Assembly (NCBI RefSeq): GCF_029223485.1
Contig: NZ_JARHTP010000004.1
Coordinates: forward strand, 62,001-126,000
DNA: 64,000 nt
Source: Streptomyces coacervatus
GTDB lineage: Bacteria > Actinomycetota > Actinomycetes > Streptomycetales > Streptomycetaceae
Direction of reading: 5' to 3'
Under the pieces are notes generated by a model. It was not told the origin of the DNA. It did no database searches and was given only the letters and a program-made list of their open reading frames with translations. A program made the position numbers and the translations under genes. How positions within the stretch are numbered: position 1 is the first letter of the stretch; every line of letters starts with the position of its first letter. This document shows positions 17,655-26,409 of this stretch, piece after piece.

Positions 17655-19503
17655 GACCAGCCTCACCGAGCGGCTGCTGTTCGACCACGGAGCGATCGAC
17701 CGGCTCGGCAGCGTCGACGGCGGTGACACCCGTACGGACGACGGTGAGATCGAGCGGCAGCGCGGCATCACCATCCGCTCCGCGGTCGCCGCGTTCACCG
17801 TCGGCGACACCCAGATCAACCTCATCGACACCCCTGGCCACTCGGACTTCGTCGCCGAGGTCGAGCGCGCCCTGGAGGTCCTGGACGGGGCGGTGCTGCT
17901 GCTGTCCGCCGTGGAGGGCGTGCAGGCGCAGACGAGGGTGCTGATGAGGACGCTGCGGCGGCTGCGGCTGCCCACGCTGGTCTTCGTCAACAAGATCGAC
18001 CGCGCGGGTGCCCGGTCCGCGGGCCTGCTGGCCGACATCCGGCGCAGGCTGACGCCGTACGTCGCGCCGCTCACGGACGTGACGGGCATCGGGACCGCCG
18101 GCGCCCGCGTGACGGCACGCTCGCCCGGGGATCCACAGCTGGCAGAGGCGCTCGCCGAGCTCGACCCGGACGTCCTCGCGGCGGTCGTGGACGGCCCCGC
18201 GCCCACGCCCGACAACCTGCGCAAGGTCCTAGCGGCGCGGACCGCCGACGGCTCGTTCCACCCCGTCTTCTTCGGCTCGGCCCTCGGCGGACAGGGCATC
18301 GCCGAGCTCGTCGAGGGCGTGACCGGGCTGATCCCGCCGGCACCGACGGCCGCGGGCGCCGGCCCGCGGGGCACGGTGTTCGCCGTACGGCCCGCGCCGG
18401 GCGGCGAACGGACGGCGTATCTGCGGCTGTACGACGGTGAGGTGACGCCACGTCAGCGCCTTACCCTGCTGCGGCGCGAGGCCGACGGCCGCACCACGGA
18501 GGTCTCCGGACGGGTGAACCGCCTCGACGTGATCGGCGGGCGGGGAACGTCGCTCAGCGCCGGGAACATCGCGGCGCTCACCGGACTGGGCGGCGTGCGG
18601 GTGGGAGACCGCCTCGGCGATCCCCCACGCTCGAACCAGACTCGCGCGGGGGGACCCCCATCCGACCGTGCACCGCAGTTCGCGCCGCCGACGCTGGAGA
18701 CGCTGGTGCGGGCCCGGCGCCCCGAACAGGCGGCCCCGCTCCGCACCGCCCTGCTGACCCTCGCCGACCAGGATCCGCTGCTCCACGCCCGCCCGGCGGC
18801 CGCCGGGACCACCGCGCTCCTGCTGTACGGCGAGGTCCAGATGGAGGTGCTCGCGGCCACACTCGCCCAGGACTTCGGCATCGAGGCCGACTTCGAACCG
18901 GGCCGGGTGCGGTTCCTGGAGCGGCCGCAGGGCGTCGGCGAGGCCTCGCAGGAGATGCCGTGGCACCTCGGTACACGCTACTGGGCGACGATCGGGCTGC
19001 GTGTCGGACCCGGGCCGCGCGGCTCGGGCGGGGTGTTCACGTACGAGACGGAACTCGGCGCACTCCCCCGCGCCTTCCACCAGGCCATCGAGGACACGGT
19101 GCACGCCACCATGGAGACCGGGCTGTCCGGTGCGACCGTGACGGACTACCGGGTCACGCTGATCCGCTCCGGCTTCTGTGCCCCGATCAGCACGGCCGCC
19201 GACTTCCGGGGGCTCACCCCGGTGGTGCTGCGCAGCGCGCTGCAGCGGGCGGGGACCCGGCTGTACGAGCCGTACCACGCGTTCGAGGCGGAGGTCCCGC
19301 TCGATGCACTGGCGCCGGTGACGGCCCAACTCGCCTCGTGCGGAGCGGAGTTCACGGGAACGACCGGCGGCTCGACGGTGTGGATGATCACCGGGGAGCT
19401 GCCGGCCCGGCGGGTACGGGAGGTCGAGCTGCGCCTGCCGGGGCTCACACACGGCGAGGGGGTGTGGTGGTCGCGTCCGTCCGGCGACCGGGAACTGCGC
19501 TGA
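17608..19503 (+). CDS. TetM/OtrA-like ribosomal protection protein
   Basis: 631-aa EF-G-like translational GTPase from ATG 17608 ([17 protein letters not shown]); upstream codons in frame lie in the leader. G1 [10 protein letters not shown], effector [12 protein letters not shown]3 DTPGHSDF and G4 FVNKIDRAG are present, then EF-G domains II-V ending near [12 protein letters not shown]. The length and the C-terminal KRxx-type domain IV fit the tetracycline ribosomal protection family (TetM, OtrA) rather than EF-G (about 700 aa). It probably removes tetracycline-like drugs from the ribosome or acts as a paralogous translocation factor. No biosynthetic cluster for such a drug lies in the window. 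It is divergent from prs-tuf3. Confidence 0.9.
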   Translation: MHTLNIGILAHVDAGKTSLTERLLFDHGAIDRLGSVDGGDTRTDDGEIERQRGITIRSAVAAFTVGDTQINLIDTPGHSDFVAEVERALEVLDGAVLLLSAVEGVQAQTRVLMRTLRRLRLPTLVFVNKIDRAGARSAGLLADIRRRLTPYVAPLTDVTGIGTAGARVTARSPGDPQLAEALAELDPDVLAAVVDGPAPTPDNLRKVLAARTADGSFHPVFFGSALGGQGIAELVEGVTGLIPPAPTAAGAGPRGTVFAVRPAPGGERTAYLRLYDGEVTPRQRLTLLRREADGRTTEVSGRVNRLDVIGGRGTSLSAGNIAALTGLGGVRVGDRLGDPPRSNQTRAGGPPSDRAPQFAPPTLETLVRARRPEQAAPLRTALLTLADQDPLLHARPAAAGTTALLLYGEVQMEVLAATLAQDFGIEADFEPGRVRFLERPQGVGEASQEMPWHLGTRYWATIGLRVGPGPRGSGGVFTYETELGALPRAFHQAIEDTVHATMETGLSGATVTDYRVTLIRSGFCAPISTAADFRGLTPVVLRSALQRAGTRLYEPYHAFEAEVPLDALAPVTAQLASCGAEFTGTTGGSTVWMITGELPARRVREVELRLPGLTHGEGVWWSRPSGDRELR

Positions 19504-19554
19504 GCGCTGCGCGGGCTGTGCGGCGATAGGGCGTCGGTCGTCTGCGGCGTCATG

Positions 19555-19594
19555 GTGGCTGGTCGCGCCGTTCCCCGCGCCCCTTCGGGCGCGG
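19555..19594. repeat. dispersed Streptomyces intergenic repeat, copy C (hairpin terminator)
   Basis: GTGGCTGGTCGCGCCGTTCC begins a shortened copy; the hairpin CCGCGCCC-CTTC-GGGCGCGG covers 19575-19594. It lies between the convergent ribosomal protection gene and the P450 gene and probably terminates both. Confidence 0.7.
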
Positions 19595-19634
19595 CCGAGC
19601 CTGTCGCCGATCATTACGCGCCGTCAGGGCATGT

Positions 19635-20825
19635 TCACCACGACACCGGCAGCCGCTGCGGGCTCCGTGTCATCTGGCCCTCCCGCCACTCGATCGTCTC
19701 GGGTGTGAACTCGGCGCGCAGGCCGGGGAATCGGGCCGCCAGGCGGTGCAGGGCGAGGCCGAGTTCCAGGCGGGCGAGCCAGGCTCCCAGGCAGTGGTGG
19801 GGGCCGGCGCCGAAGATCACGCTGGGAGTGGTCAGCGGAGTGAACAGGTCGGGCGGACCGGGCGGGAACACGTCGGGGTCGCGGCTCGCGGAGTTGGTCT
19901 GCACCGCGACCACGCCGCCCGCCGGGATCGTCACGCCGCCGACCTCGGCGTCCTCGACGGCGCGGCGGATCAGGCCGGGCAGCACGCGCCCCTCGCTGAG
20001 CGGGACGGCACGCAGCAGCTGTTCGGCGGCGACGGCCGCCGCCTCCTCGTCCTCGGCGAGACCCGGCCAGGCGTCCTGCCGGTCGGTGAGGAGGTAGACG
20101 ACGATGTTGCCGAGCGCCGTCATGGTGGTCTCGTGCCCGGCGACCACCAGCCCGCACACCAGGGTGACCAGCTGCCGCTCGGCTGTCTCCAGGCTGTCGC
20201 CGGCCGCCACCAGGCCGCTCACCAGGTCGTCGCCCGGAGACTTGCGCCGCTGGGCGATCAGGTCGGCGGCGAAGGCCCCGAACTCGTGCATGGCCGCGAC
20301 GACCTGCTCGCGGGTGTGCGCGCCGCCCGAGAGCGCATGGTCGGACCAGTGGCGGATGCGCTCACGGTCCACATGGTCAAGTCCCATGAGGCGGGAGATG
20401 ACGGAGACGGGCAGGGGGCGGGCGAACCCCCCGATGATGTCCGCGGGCCGGTCCTGCGCGGCCAAGTCGTCGAGGAGCGACTCGACCACCGAGGCCACCC
20501 AGGGGCGCCAGCGGGCGATCGCCCGGGGCGTGAACGCCCGCTGCACCGTGCCGCGCAGCCGCTGGTGGGCCTCGCCGTCCTGGTTGAGGAGCCCGTTCGG
20601 GTCGTCCAGCAGGTTCGGTACGACGAGCAGCGGCGGGGCGTCCTCGCCGTGCAGGGAACTCCTGTTGAACCGGGGGTCCATGAGCACTTGGCGTACGTCG
20701 GCGTACCGGGTCACGAGCCACACCGGGGTGCCGGTGGCGAGGGTGCCCGGCCGGGGCGGTCCGGGCTCGGGAAGGTCGATGCGGTGCATGGGGCAGAGGG
20801 GCCGGGACGTGCTGTCTGTACTCAT
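19635..20825 (-). CDS. cytochrome P450
   Basis: 396-aa soluble bacterial P450. I-helix reads GLVVAGHETTMTALG (about residue 235) and the haem loop IFGAGPHHCLGAWLARLELG (Cys near 342). At the K-helix the sequence is AVAAEQLLRAVPL: where most bacterial P450s have E-x-x-R this aligns as Q-L-L-R, so the Glu may be replaced. The I-helix acid/Thr pair (E-T-T) is normal, so monooxygenase chemistry is expected. No ferredoxin is nearby and the substrate cannot be predicted. It is divergent from a DUF4230 gene. Confidence 0.92.
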   Translation of the reverse strand: MSTDSTSRPLCPMHRIDLPEPGPPRPGTLATGTPVWLVTRYADVRQVLMDPRFNRSSLHGEDAPPLLVVPNLLDDPNGLLNQDGEAHQRLRGTVQRAFTPRAIARWRPWVASVVESLLDDLAAQDRPADIIGGFARPLPVSVISRLMGLDHVDRERIRHWSDHALSGGAHTREQVVAAMHEFGAFAADLIAQRRKSPGDDLVSGLVAAGDSLETAERQLVTLVCGLVVAGHETTMTALGNIVVYLLTDRQDAWPGLAEDEEAAAVAAEQLLRAVPLSEGRVLPGLIRRAVEDAEVGGVTIPAGGVVAVQTNSASRDPDVFPPGPPDLFTPLTTPSVIFGAGPHHCLGAWLARLELGLALHRLAARFPGLRAEFTPETIEWREGQMTRSPQRLPVSW

Positions 20826-20968
20826 CCGGGACTCCAGGCGCGCCGGTACGGGCAGTCCTCCACGCTAGTGCGCCCTCCGTGCCCCCGTCAGGGGTGCCAT
20901 TCGGCCAACGGCCCGGTCTGACAAGGGTTTTGAGGGGCATTCGGACAGTAGGAAGGAGGGCCGTCGCC

Positions 20969-21631
20969 ATGACGACTCCCATCAGGCGCATGTCCAGGCG
21001 CATGCCCGGCTGGGCGAAGGCGGTGAGCGCCGTCGTACTGGTGCTCGTGGTGTTCTTCGCCGGGATCCGGCTGAGTGTGCTCCCGGGCCTCAAGGACCTG
21101 TTCGGCACCGAGACGCACGACCGCTCGGGCCCCGCACTGCTCCAGTCCATCCAGGACATGAGCCGTTACGACGCCGCCTCCGGCAACTTCCAGGTCGTCG
21201 TCGACCTGGAAAAGGACTCCAAGTACCTGCCCGACGCGATCCGCGGCACCCGCACGCTGTACGTCGGTGCGGGCACCGTCGACGCGTACGTCGACCTGGG
21301 CAAGGTCGGCAAGGACGATGTGACGGTCAACGGCGACCGCACCTCCGCCACGCTCCGGCTGCCGCACGCGGCGCTCGGCAAGCCGGCCCTCGACCCCGAC
21401 CGCTCCTACGCCGTCTCCAAGCAGCGCGGTCTCCTCGACCGCATCGGCGACCTCTTCTCGGACAACCCCAACAGCGAACAGGCCGTGCAGAAACTCGCCG
21501 TCAGCCACATCGGCAAGGCTGCCGAGGACAGCGGGCTGACCAAGCGCGCGGAGACCAACACCACCGACATGCTCGGCGGTCTGCTGCACTCCCTCGGCTT
21601 CAAGGAGGTGCATGTCAGCTACGGAGGCTGA
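20969..21631 (+). CDS. DUF4230 membrane-anchored protein
   Basis: 220 aa from ATG 20969, chosen because GGAAGGAGG lies 9 nt upstream; the frame is open from 20879. One N-terminal transmembrane anchor (AVSAVVLVLVVFFAGIRL) is followed by an extracytoplasmic DUF4230 domain, with LLQSIQDMSRYDAASGNFQV and TLYVGAGTVDAYVDLG typical of the family. Function unknown. A strong terminator follows, so it is probably monocistronic. Confidence 0.88.
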   Translation: MTTPIRRMSRRMPGWAKAVSAVVLVLVVFFAGIRLSVLPGLKDLFGTETHDRSGPALLQSIQDMSRYDAASGNFQVVVDLEKDSKYLPDAIRGTRTLYVGAGTVDAYVDLGKVGKDDVTVNGDRTSATLRLPHAALGKPALDPDRSYAVSKQRGLLDRIGDLFSDNPNSEQAVQKLAVSHIGKAAEDSGLTKRAETNTTDMLGGLLHSLGFKEVHVSYGG

Positions 21632-21636
21632 TCGGG

Positions 21637-21667
21637 CGTCCAGGGGGTGTCGGGCACCCCCTGGACG
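21637..21667 (+). terminator. strong intrinsic terminator after DUF4230 gene
   Basis: CGTCCAGGGGGTG (21637-21649), loop TCGGG, CACCCCCTGGACG (21655-21667): perfect 13-bp stem, followed by GCATTTT. It begins 5 nt after the DUF4230 stop codon. Confidence 0.85.
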
Positions 21668-21732
21668 GCATTTTCGGCCGCCGAGCGGGTAACCGGCCTA
21701 CAACGCAGGGAAGTTGAAGACTGGAGGACCTG

Positions 21733-22317
21733 ATGGCCCGTGCAGCCTTACGACCACGTTCAGCGTTGCGCCTGCGTACCACCAAGTCCGACAAACCCAC
21801 CAAGCCCACCAAGCCCACCAAGTCAGGCCTCCCCTTCCCGATCCGGCTGCTGGCGATGCTGTGCGCCTTCGGGTTCATGGTGGCGTTCGCCGCGGTGCTG
21901 GCCCGGCTGACGCTGGAGCCCTCCCCCGCGTCGGCGGCGATGGCGCACACGAACCTGCATCCGGGGAGCACGCTGCGCGCCTATCTGGATCAGCCGGCCT
22001 TCAAGGACGCCATGAAGCAGATCGGCGGGAACGTGGCACTGGGCATCCCGTTCGGGATCCTGGTGCCGGTCGTCGCGCCCCGAGCACGCGGACTGCTGCG
22101 GGTGCTGCTGCTGACCGCCATAGTGATGCTGCTGGTGGAGTTCGCCCAGGGTGCGCTGATCGAAGGGCGCGCCTTCGACATCGACGACGTCATCCTCAAC
22201 ACCTCGGGTGCGCTCATCGGCTATGTGCTGGTGGGGCGGCGACTGCACCGGGCGGTGCACGCCAAGGAGCGGGTGTCGCGCGAGCCCGCGAAGAAGACGC
22301 GGACGAAGAGCACTTAG
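21733..22317 (+). CDS. VanZ family membrane protein
   Basis: 194 aa. A basic N-terminus with three KPT units from a 9-bp tandem repeat (about residues 20-30) leads into three to four membrane helices. The VanZ core is visible as GNVALGIPFGILVPVV, VEFAQGALIEGRAFDIDDVI and LNTSGALIGYVLVG (about residues 98-175). VanZ-like proteins are common in Gram-positives and are linked to the cell envelope or lipophilic glycopeptide tolerance, but there is no vanHAX cluster here, so a resistance role should not be assumed. Confidence 0.9.
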   Translation: MARAALRPRSALRLRTTKSDKPTKPTKPTKSGLPFPIRLLAMLCAFGFMVAFAAVLARLTLEPSPASAAMAHTNLHPGSTLRAYLDQPAFKDAMKQIGGNVALGIPFGILVPVVAPRARGLLRVLLLTAIVMLLVEFAQGALIEGRAFDIDDVILNTSGALIGYVLVGRRLHRAVHAKERVSREPAKKTRTKST

Positions 22318-22332
22318 TCGCCCGCTTCAACT

Positions 22333-22348
22333 CTTGGTCCGTACCAAG
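22333..22348 (+). promoter_or_regulatory. GntR-type operator-like dyad upstream of GH16 gene
   Basis: CTTGGT-CCGT-ACCAAG is a perfect 6-bp inverted repeat just upstream of the -35 hexamer of the glucanase gene. The GGTNNNNACC core resembles sites for GntR/HutC-type regulators. The regulator is not identified. Confidence 0.55.
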
Positions 22349-22351
22349 GTA

Positions 22352-22381
22352 TTGACGCTGCCCTTATCTCACTCCTTAAAT
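22352..22381 (+). promoter_or_regulatory. sigma-70-type promoter of GH16 gene
   Basis: TTGACG (22352-22357), 18-bp spacer, TTAAAT (22376-22381). Transcription would start near 22388, about 33 nt before the GTG at 22421. It directly follows the CTTGGT/ACCAAG dyad. Confidence 0.55.
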
Positions 22382-22420
22382 CAAGAGGCGACGCCTTCAC
22401 CCCCCACCGAAGGAAGTGCT

Positions 22421-23263
22421 GTGGCCTCCCCACGACTGCTGCGCAGATCTCTGTTCGCCGCCCTGTCCGCCGTGCTGGTCGCGTCCGCCGCGACCGGTGC
22501 GGCGCAGGCGGATCCGCCCCGGGCGAGCGCCGGCGCGATGACGTTCTCCGACAACTTCGACGGGCCCGCCGGGGCCGCGGTCGACTCCTCGAAGTGGCAG
22601 ATCGAGACCGGCGACAACGTCAACAACCACGAGCGGCAGTACTACACGTCGGGCAACAAGAACGCGGCCCTGGACGGCCAGGGACACCTGGTGATCACGG
22701 CCCGGCGCGAGAACCCGGCCAACTACCAGTGCTGGTACGGCAGTTGCCAGTACACCTCGGCGCGGCTGAACACTTCCGGGAAGTTCACCGCCCAGTACGG
22801 GCACGTCGAGGCCCGGATGAAGATTCCGCGCGGGCAGGGCATGTGGCCCGCGTTCTGGATGCTCGGCACGCCGGTGAACTGGCCGGACTCCGGCGAGATC
22901 GATGTCATGGAGAACGTCGGCTTCGAGCCGTCCACCGTGCACGGCACCATCCACGGCCCCGGTTACTCGGGCTCGGGCGGCATAGGTGCCGCCCACTCCC
23001 TCCCGAACGGCCAGGCCTTCGCCGACGCCTTCCACACCTTCGCCGTGGACTGGGCGCCCGACTCGATCACCTGGTCCGTGGACGGAAACGTCTACCAGCG
23101 GCGCACGCCCGCCGACCTGGGCGGCAGGACCTGGGTGTTCGACAAACCGTTCTTCCTGATCCTCAACCTGGCAGTGGGCGGCTACTGGCCCGGCGACCCG
23201 GACGGCTCCACGACCTTCCCACAACAGCTGGTGGTGGACTCGGTGTCGGTCACCACGGGGTGA
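22421..23263 (+). CDS. secreted GH16 beta-glucanase (laminarinase-like)
   Basis: 280 aa from GTG 22421, with GAAGGAAG upstream. The export signal LLRRSLFAALSAVLVASA has paired Arg and ends near AQA-DPP, so Tat or Sec. The GH16 catalytic motif SGEIDVMENVG (about residue 160) contains the ExDxxE nucleophile/acid pair. GKFTAQYGHVEARMKIPRGQ and GMWPAFWMLG are further GH16 hallmarks, and there is no carbohydrate-binding module. It likely hydrolyses beta-1,3 or mixed-linkage glucans outside the cell. Own promoter and dyad; a hairpin repeat ends the transcript. Confidence 0.94.
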   Translation: MASPRLLRRSLFAALSAVLVASAATGAAQADPPRASAGAMTFSDNFDGPAGAAVDSSKWQIETGDNVNNHERQYYTSGNKNAALDGQGHLVITARRENPANYQCWYGSCQYTSARLNTSGKFTAQYGHVEARMKIPRGQGMWPAFWMLGTPVNWPDSGEIDVMENVGFEPSTVHGTIHGPGYSGSGGIGAAHSLPNGQAFADAFHTFAVDWAPDSITWSVDGNVYQRRTPADLGGRTWVFDKPFFLILNLAVGGYWPGDPDGSTTFPQQLVVDSVSVTTG

Positions 23264-23267
23264 CACG

Positions 23268-23350
23268 CCCGCGCCCCGTAAGGGGCGCGGGGAACTGCGC
23301 GACCAGCCCCCACCGGCCCGCAGGTCCCTCACCACGCTCCCAGCGGAGCG
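23268..23350. repeat. dispersed Streptomyces intergenic repeat, copy B (inverted, hairpin terminator)
   Basis: Inverted copy of the element at 9352-9429. The hairpin CCCGCGCCCC-GTAA-GGGGCGCGGG covers 23268-23291; after it come GGAACTGCGCGACCAGCCCC, then CACCGGCCCGCAGG and GCTCC..AGCGGAGC. It lies between the convergent GH16 gene and the small gene ending at 23351. Confidence 0.75.
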
Positions 23351-23587
23351 CTACCGCAGCCTCCACGTGAACTTGTCGCCGCCGACCCAGCGCACCACGT
23401 CCGGGTCGTCCATGTCGTGAACCGTGATGCCGAAGGCGGCGGCCGCCTCCAGCACATCGGTGACGACTTTCGCCTCACCGACCACAATGCCGTCGATCTC
23501 CACGATCCGGAACGGCGGTGTGCCCGGCTGTACCCCGAGCACCATGATCCGCGGATGGGAGACGCGCGGGCTCGCGATTTCAGTCAT
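23351..23587 (-). CDS. small conserved hypothetical protein (78 aa)
   Basis: 78 aa from ATG 23587 (MTEIASPRVSHPRIMVLGV); the frame is open to 23608. Sequence is compact and folded-looking, with HPRIMVLGVQPGTPPFRIVE and GVQPG-type turns, ending VGGDKFTWRLR. No signal peptide or membrane segment. I do not recognise a named domain; it looks like a Streptomyces conserved small protein. It is transcribed divergently from the PHP-domain gene, 83 nt away. Confidence 0.75.
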   Translation of the reverse strand: MTEIASPRVSHPRIMVLGVQPGTPPFRIVEIDGIVVGEAKVVTDVLEAAAAFGITVHDMDDPDVVRWVGGDKFTWRLR

Positions 23588-23670
23588 GCAATAGAGCGTA
23601 GGACGCAAATCGCCCCAACGCGGTCGGAAGCAGTCTCTCGCTGCTGTGAACCGCGGAGCAGGAGGTCACC

Positions 23671-24693
23671 ATGGATCCTGTCGAGGCACTGGACCGGATC
23701 GCCTTCCTGCTGGAGCGGTCCCTGGCGCCGACCTACCGTGTGCGTGCCTTCCGCACGGCCTCCCGCGTGCTGGCCGCCCTGTCCGACGACGAGGTCCGCG
23801 GGCGGGCGGCCGACGGGTCGCTGGAGTCGCTCAAGGGCATCGGCCCGAAGACGGCACAGGTGGTGCGGGAGGCGCTGGCAGGGCAGGTGCCTGACTATCT
23901 GCAGAAGCTGGAGGAGGAGCCCGAGGCGCCCCGCCCCAGGGGCGGTGAGGGGCTTCTGGCGCTGCTGCGCGGGGACTGCCATCTGCACTCCGACTGGTCG
24001 GACGGGGGCAGCCCGATCGACGAGATGGGCCGGACGGCGGCCGCCCTCGGGCACGAGTGGGCGGTGCTCACCGACCACTCGCCGCGGCTCACCGTCGCGC
24101 GCGGCCTGTCGCCCGAGCGGCTGCGGGAGCAACTGGAGGTGGTGGCGGAGCTGAACGCGACATGGGCGCCGTTCCGGCTGCTCACCGGCATCGAGTGCGA
24201 CATCCTCGACGACGGCTCGCTCGACCAGGAGCCGGAGCTGCTGGAGCGGCTCGACGTGGTGGTGGTGTCCGTGCACTCCAAGCTGCGCATGGACGCCCGC
24301 TCGATGACCCGGCGCATGGTGGCCGCCGTACGCGATCCGCACTCGGACGTTCTCGGTCACTGCACGGGGCGGCTGGTGACCGGGCGGGGGCGGCCCGAGT
24401 CGGAGTTCGACGCGGACGCCGTGTTCGCCGCGTGCGCCGAGACGGGCACGGCCCTGGAGATCAACAGCCGTCCGGAGCGGCTCGACCCGCCGCGGCGGCT
24501 GCTGCGCCGGGCGGTGGACGCGGGCGTCCTCTTCTCGATCGACACGGACGCGCATGCGCCCGGCCAGCTGGACTGGCAGATCCACGGCTGCGCCCGGGCG
24601 GAGGAGTGCGGGGTGCCCGCCGAGCGGGTGGTGACCACCTGGTCCCTGGACGACCTGCTGGCCTGGACCCGGGACCGGCGCACACCGGCGTGA
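23671..24693 (+). CDS. PHP-domain protein with helix-hairpin-helix (PolX-like without polymerase)
   Basis: 340 aa. An N-terminal Pol-beta-like 8-kDa/HhH region (about 1-90; SLESLKGIGPKTAQVVREAL is the HhH) is followed by a C-terminal PHP phosphoesterase domain (about 105-330) with metal ligands in GDCHLHSDWSDGGSP, VLTDHSPRL, GIECDI, VSVHSK, LGHCTGR and SIDTDAHAPG. Family PolX also has a polymerase domain, absent here. Probably a metal-dependent phosphatase or nuclease acting on DNA or nucleotides in the cytoplasm. Confidence 0.92.
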   Translation: MDPVEALDRIAFLLERSLAPTYRVRAFRTASRVLAALSDDEVRGRAADGSLESLKGIGPKTAQVVREALAGQVPDYLQKLEEEPEAPRPRGGEGLLALLRGDCHLHSDWSDGGSPIDEMGRTAAALGHEWAVLTDHSPRLTVARGLSPERLREQLEVVAELNATWAPFRLLTGIECDILDDGSLDQEPELLERLDVVVVSVHSKLRMDARSMTRRMVAAVRDPHSDVLGHCTGRLVTGRGRPESEFDADAVFAACAETGTALEINSRPERLDPPRRLLRRAVDAGVLFSIDTDAHAPGQLDWQIHGCARAEECGVPAERVVTTWSLDDLLAWTRDRRTPA

Positions 24694-24714
24694 TCACGAC
24701 CGCCCGATTGCACC

Positions 24715-24745
24715 TTGACTTCGAGAGCACTCCAATTCGTAGCGT
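24715..24745 (+). promoter_or_regulatory. MerR-type promoter with 19-bp spacer driving the SDR gene
   Basis: TTGACT (24715-24720), a 19-bp spacer, then TAGCGT (24740-24745). The imperfect dyad ACTTCGAGAGCACTCCAATT (24718-24737) fills the spacer, the arrangement bound and realigned by MerR activators. The ATG at 24753 lies about 7 nt after the -10 box, so the mRNA should be leaderless or nearly so. No merR gene is in the window. Confidence 0.7.
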
Positions 24746-24752
24746 TCACTGC

Positions 24753-25712
24753 ATGAGCACTGCACAGCACAAGATCGGTTCCGGTTTCGGCGCGACCAGC
24801 ACCGCCGAGGAGGTCCTGAAGGGCATTGACCTCACCGGGAAGCTGGCGATCGTCACCGGCGGCTACTCGGGTCTCGGTCTGGAGACCACCCGCGCACTCA
24901 CCGGGGCGGGGGCCCGGGTCGTCGTTCCCGCCCGCCGCCGGGCCGCCGCAGAGGAGGCGCTGGCCGGGATCGGCGGCGTCGAGGTGGACGAGCTGGACCT
25001 CGGCGACCTGGAGAGCGTGCGCGGCTTCGCGGAGCGGTTCCTCGCCTCCGGGCGGAACATCGACATCATGATCGACAATGCCGGGATCATGGCGTGCCCG
25101 GAGACCCGGGTGGGGCCCGGCTGGGAGGCTCAGTTCGCCACGAACCACCTCGGCCACTTCGCCCTCGTCAACCGCCTCTGGCCGGCGCTCGCGGCCGGCG
25201 GCGCCCGCGTCGTGTCCGTGTCCTCCCGTGCCCACCACTTCTCCGGCATGCGCTGGGACGACGTCCAGTGGCAGCAGGGATACGACAAGTGGCAGGCCTA
25301 CGGGCAGGCCAAGTCCGCGAACGTCCTGTTCGCCGTGCACCTCGACAAGCTCGGCCGCGACGCGGGCGTACGCGCCTTCTCCCTGCACCCCGGCGGCATC
25401 ATCACCCCGCTCCAACGGCACATCCCCAAGGAGGAGATGATCGAGCGCGGCTGGATCGACGAGAACGGCACCGTGCTCAACCCGGCGGGCTTCAAGACCC
25501 CGGAGCAGGGCGCGGCCACGCAGGTATGGGGGGCGACCTCCCCGCAGCTGGACGGCCTCGGCGGTGTCTACCTGGAGGACTGCGACATCGCCGAGCCGGC
25601 CCTGGCGGACGGGACGACGGGCGTCAAGGAGTGGGCGACCGACCCCGAGCAGGCCGCGCGTCTGTGGGAGCTGTCGGCGCAGCTGACGGGCGTGAACGCC
25701 TTCGCCGGCTAG
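24753..25712 (+). CDS. short-chain dehydrogenase/reductase
   Basis: 319-aa SDR from ATG 24753. Cofactor motif VTGGYSGLGLETTRALTGAG (about residues 33-52), NAG motif IMIDNAGIMA (about 113), catalytic YGQAKSAN (Tyr-x-x-x-Lys, about 188) and Ser in VSVSSRAHH. Slightly longer than classical SDRs; resembles the retinol-dehydrogenase/oxidoreductase group. No Shine-Dalgarno is visible, in line with a leaderless transcript from the MerR-type promoter. Electrophile or redox stress is a plausible inducer; the substrate is unknown. Confidence 0.92.
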   Translation: MSTAQHKIGSGFGATSTAEEVLKGIDLTGKLAIVTGGYSGLGLETTRALTGAGARVVVPARRRAAAEEALAGIGGVEVDELDLGDLESVRGFAERFLASGRNIDIMIDNAGIMACPETRVGPGWEAQFATNHLGHFALVNRLWPALAAGGARVVSVSSRAHHFSGMRWDDVQWQQGYDKWQAYGQAKSANVLFAVHLDKLGRDAGVRAFSLHPGGIITPLQRHIPKEEMIERGWIDENGTVLNPAGFKTPEQGAATQVWGATSPQLDGLGGVYLEDCDIAEPALADGTTGVKEWATDPEQAARLWELSAQLTGVNAFAG

Positions 25713-26365
25713 CGGACTTCGAGCTCCCGGGGTCCGTACAGGGCCGCGGGCGCCCCGGTCATCAGCGCCCAGTACCGGTCCCCGTACGACCAGTGCCACC
25801 ACTCGGTCGGGTAGTTGACCAGGCCGGCCGAGCCCAGTGCCTGCCCGAGCACGGCACGGTTGGCCCGGGCCTCCTCGGTGATGTTGCCGGCGCCGGTGTA
25901 GCAGGCTCCGGCGCTCTGTTCGGGGCTGGCGTTCATGGGTGTGCCCAGGTCGAGTTCGCTGCCGTCGGCGCGAGCGAGGGCCAGGTCGACGGCCGCGCCG
26001 GCGCTGTGCGGGGCGATCTCGGGCGGGGAGACGTAGCGGCTGGCGGCCGTGCGGATGCGGTCGGCCGGCCACTGCGGGTGTTCGGCGCGCAGTTGTGAGG
26101 CGTACCGCTCGAAGTAGTGGCGCTGGAGGGCAGGCGGCCGGTATCCCTCCACGAACAGCAGACGCAGGCCCTCGGGCAGCAGGTCCTGCGCGGCGAGGAG
26201 GCGGTCCCGGACGCCCCGGCGCAGGTGGACCTCCGCGCCGTGGGAGTCCTTGTGCTTGCGGTCGTCGACCAGCAGCACCTCGCGTACGTCGACGAGGGGC
26301 TCGCCGCTCTCGTGTACGGGTATGGCGGCGACCCGGGCGTCGGACATCAGGATGATCTCGCTCAT
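25709..26365 (-). CDS. VanX-like D-Ala-D-Ala dipeptidase (M15D)
   Basis: 218 aa from ATG 26365 (MSEIILMSDARV); the open frame to 27073 is the ROK gene out of frame. Metallopeptidase M15 features: GYRPPALQRHYF, the metal-binding PHSAGAAVDLAL (HxxxxxxD) and EWWHWSYGDRYW carrying the catalytic Glu and third ligand. It cleaves D-Ala-D-Ala or related dipeptides. No export signal, so cytoplasmic. No vanR/S/H/A genes nearby; a cell-wall recycling role is more likely than vancomycin resistance. It lies 44 nt after the ROK regulator stop, possibly one operon; the stop overlaps that of the convergent SDR by 4 nt. Confidence 0.9.
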   Translation of the reverse strand: MSEIILMSDARVAAIPVHESGEPLVDVREVLLVDDRKHKDSHGAEVHLRRGVRDRLLAAQDLLPEGLRLLFVEGYRPPALQRHYFERYASQLRAEHPQWPADRIRTAASRYVSPPEIAPHSAGAAVDLALARADGSELDLGTPMNASPEQSAGACYTGAGNITEEARANRAVLGQALGSAGLVNYPTEWWHWSYGDRYWALMTGAPAALYGPRELEVR

Positions 26366-26409
26366 GACTTGATCATCTCCCGGCCGTGCGGGGCCCCTGC
26401 ACCCCGCCG

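Noticed and set aside
17608..19503. Tetracycline self-resistance gene of a biosynthetic cluster
   Set aside because: No polyketide synthase, tailoring set or exporter for a tetracycline lies in the window, so it is described only as a TetM/OtrA-like protein.
21733..26365. Vancomycin resistance cluster (VanZ-like and VanX-like genes)
   Set aside because: The two genes are 4 kb apart on opposite strands, with no VanH, VanA, VanR or VanS. Each family is common outside resistance clusters.
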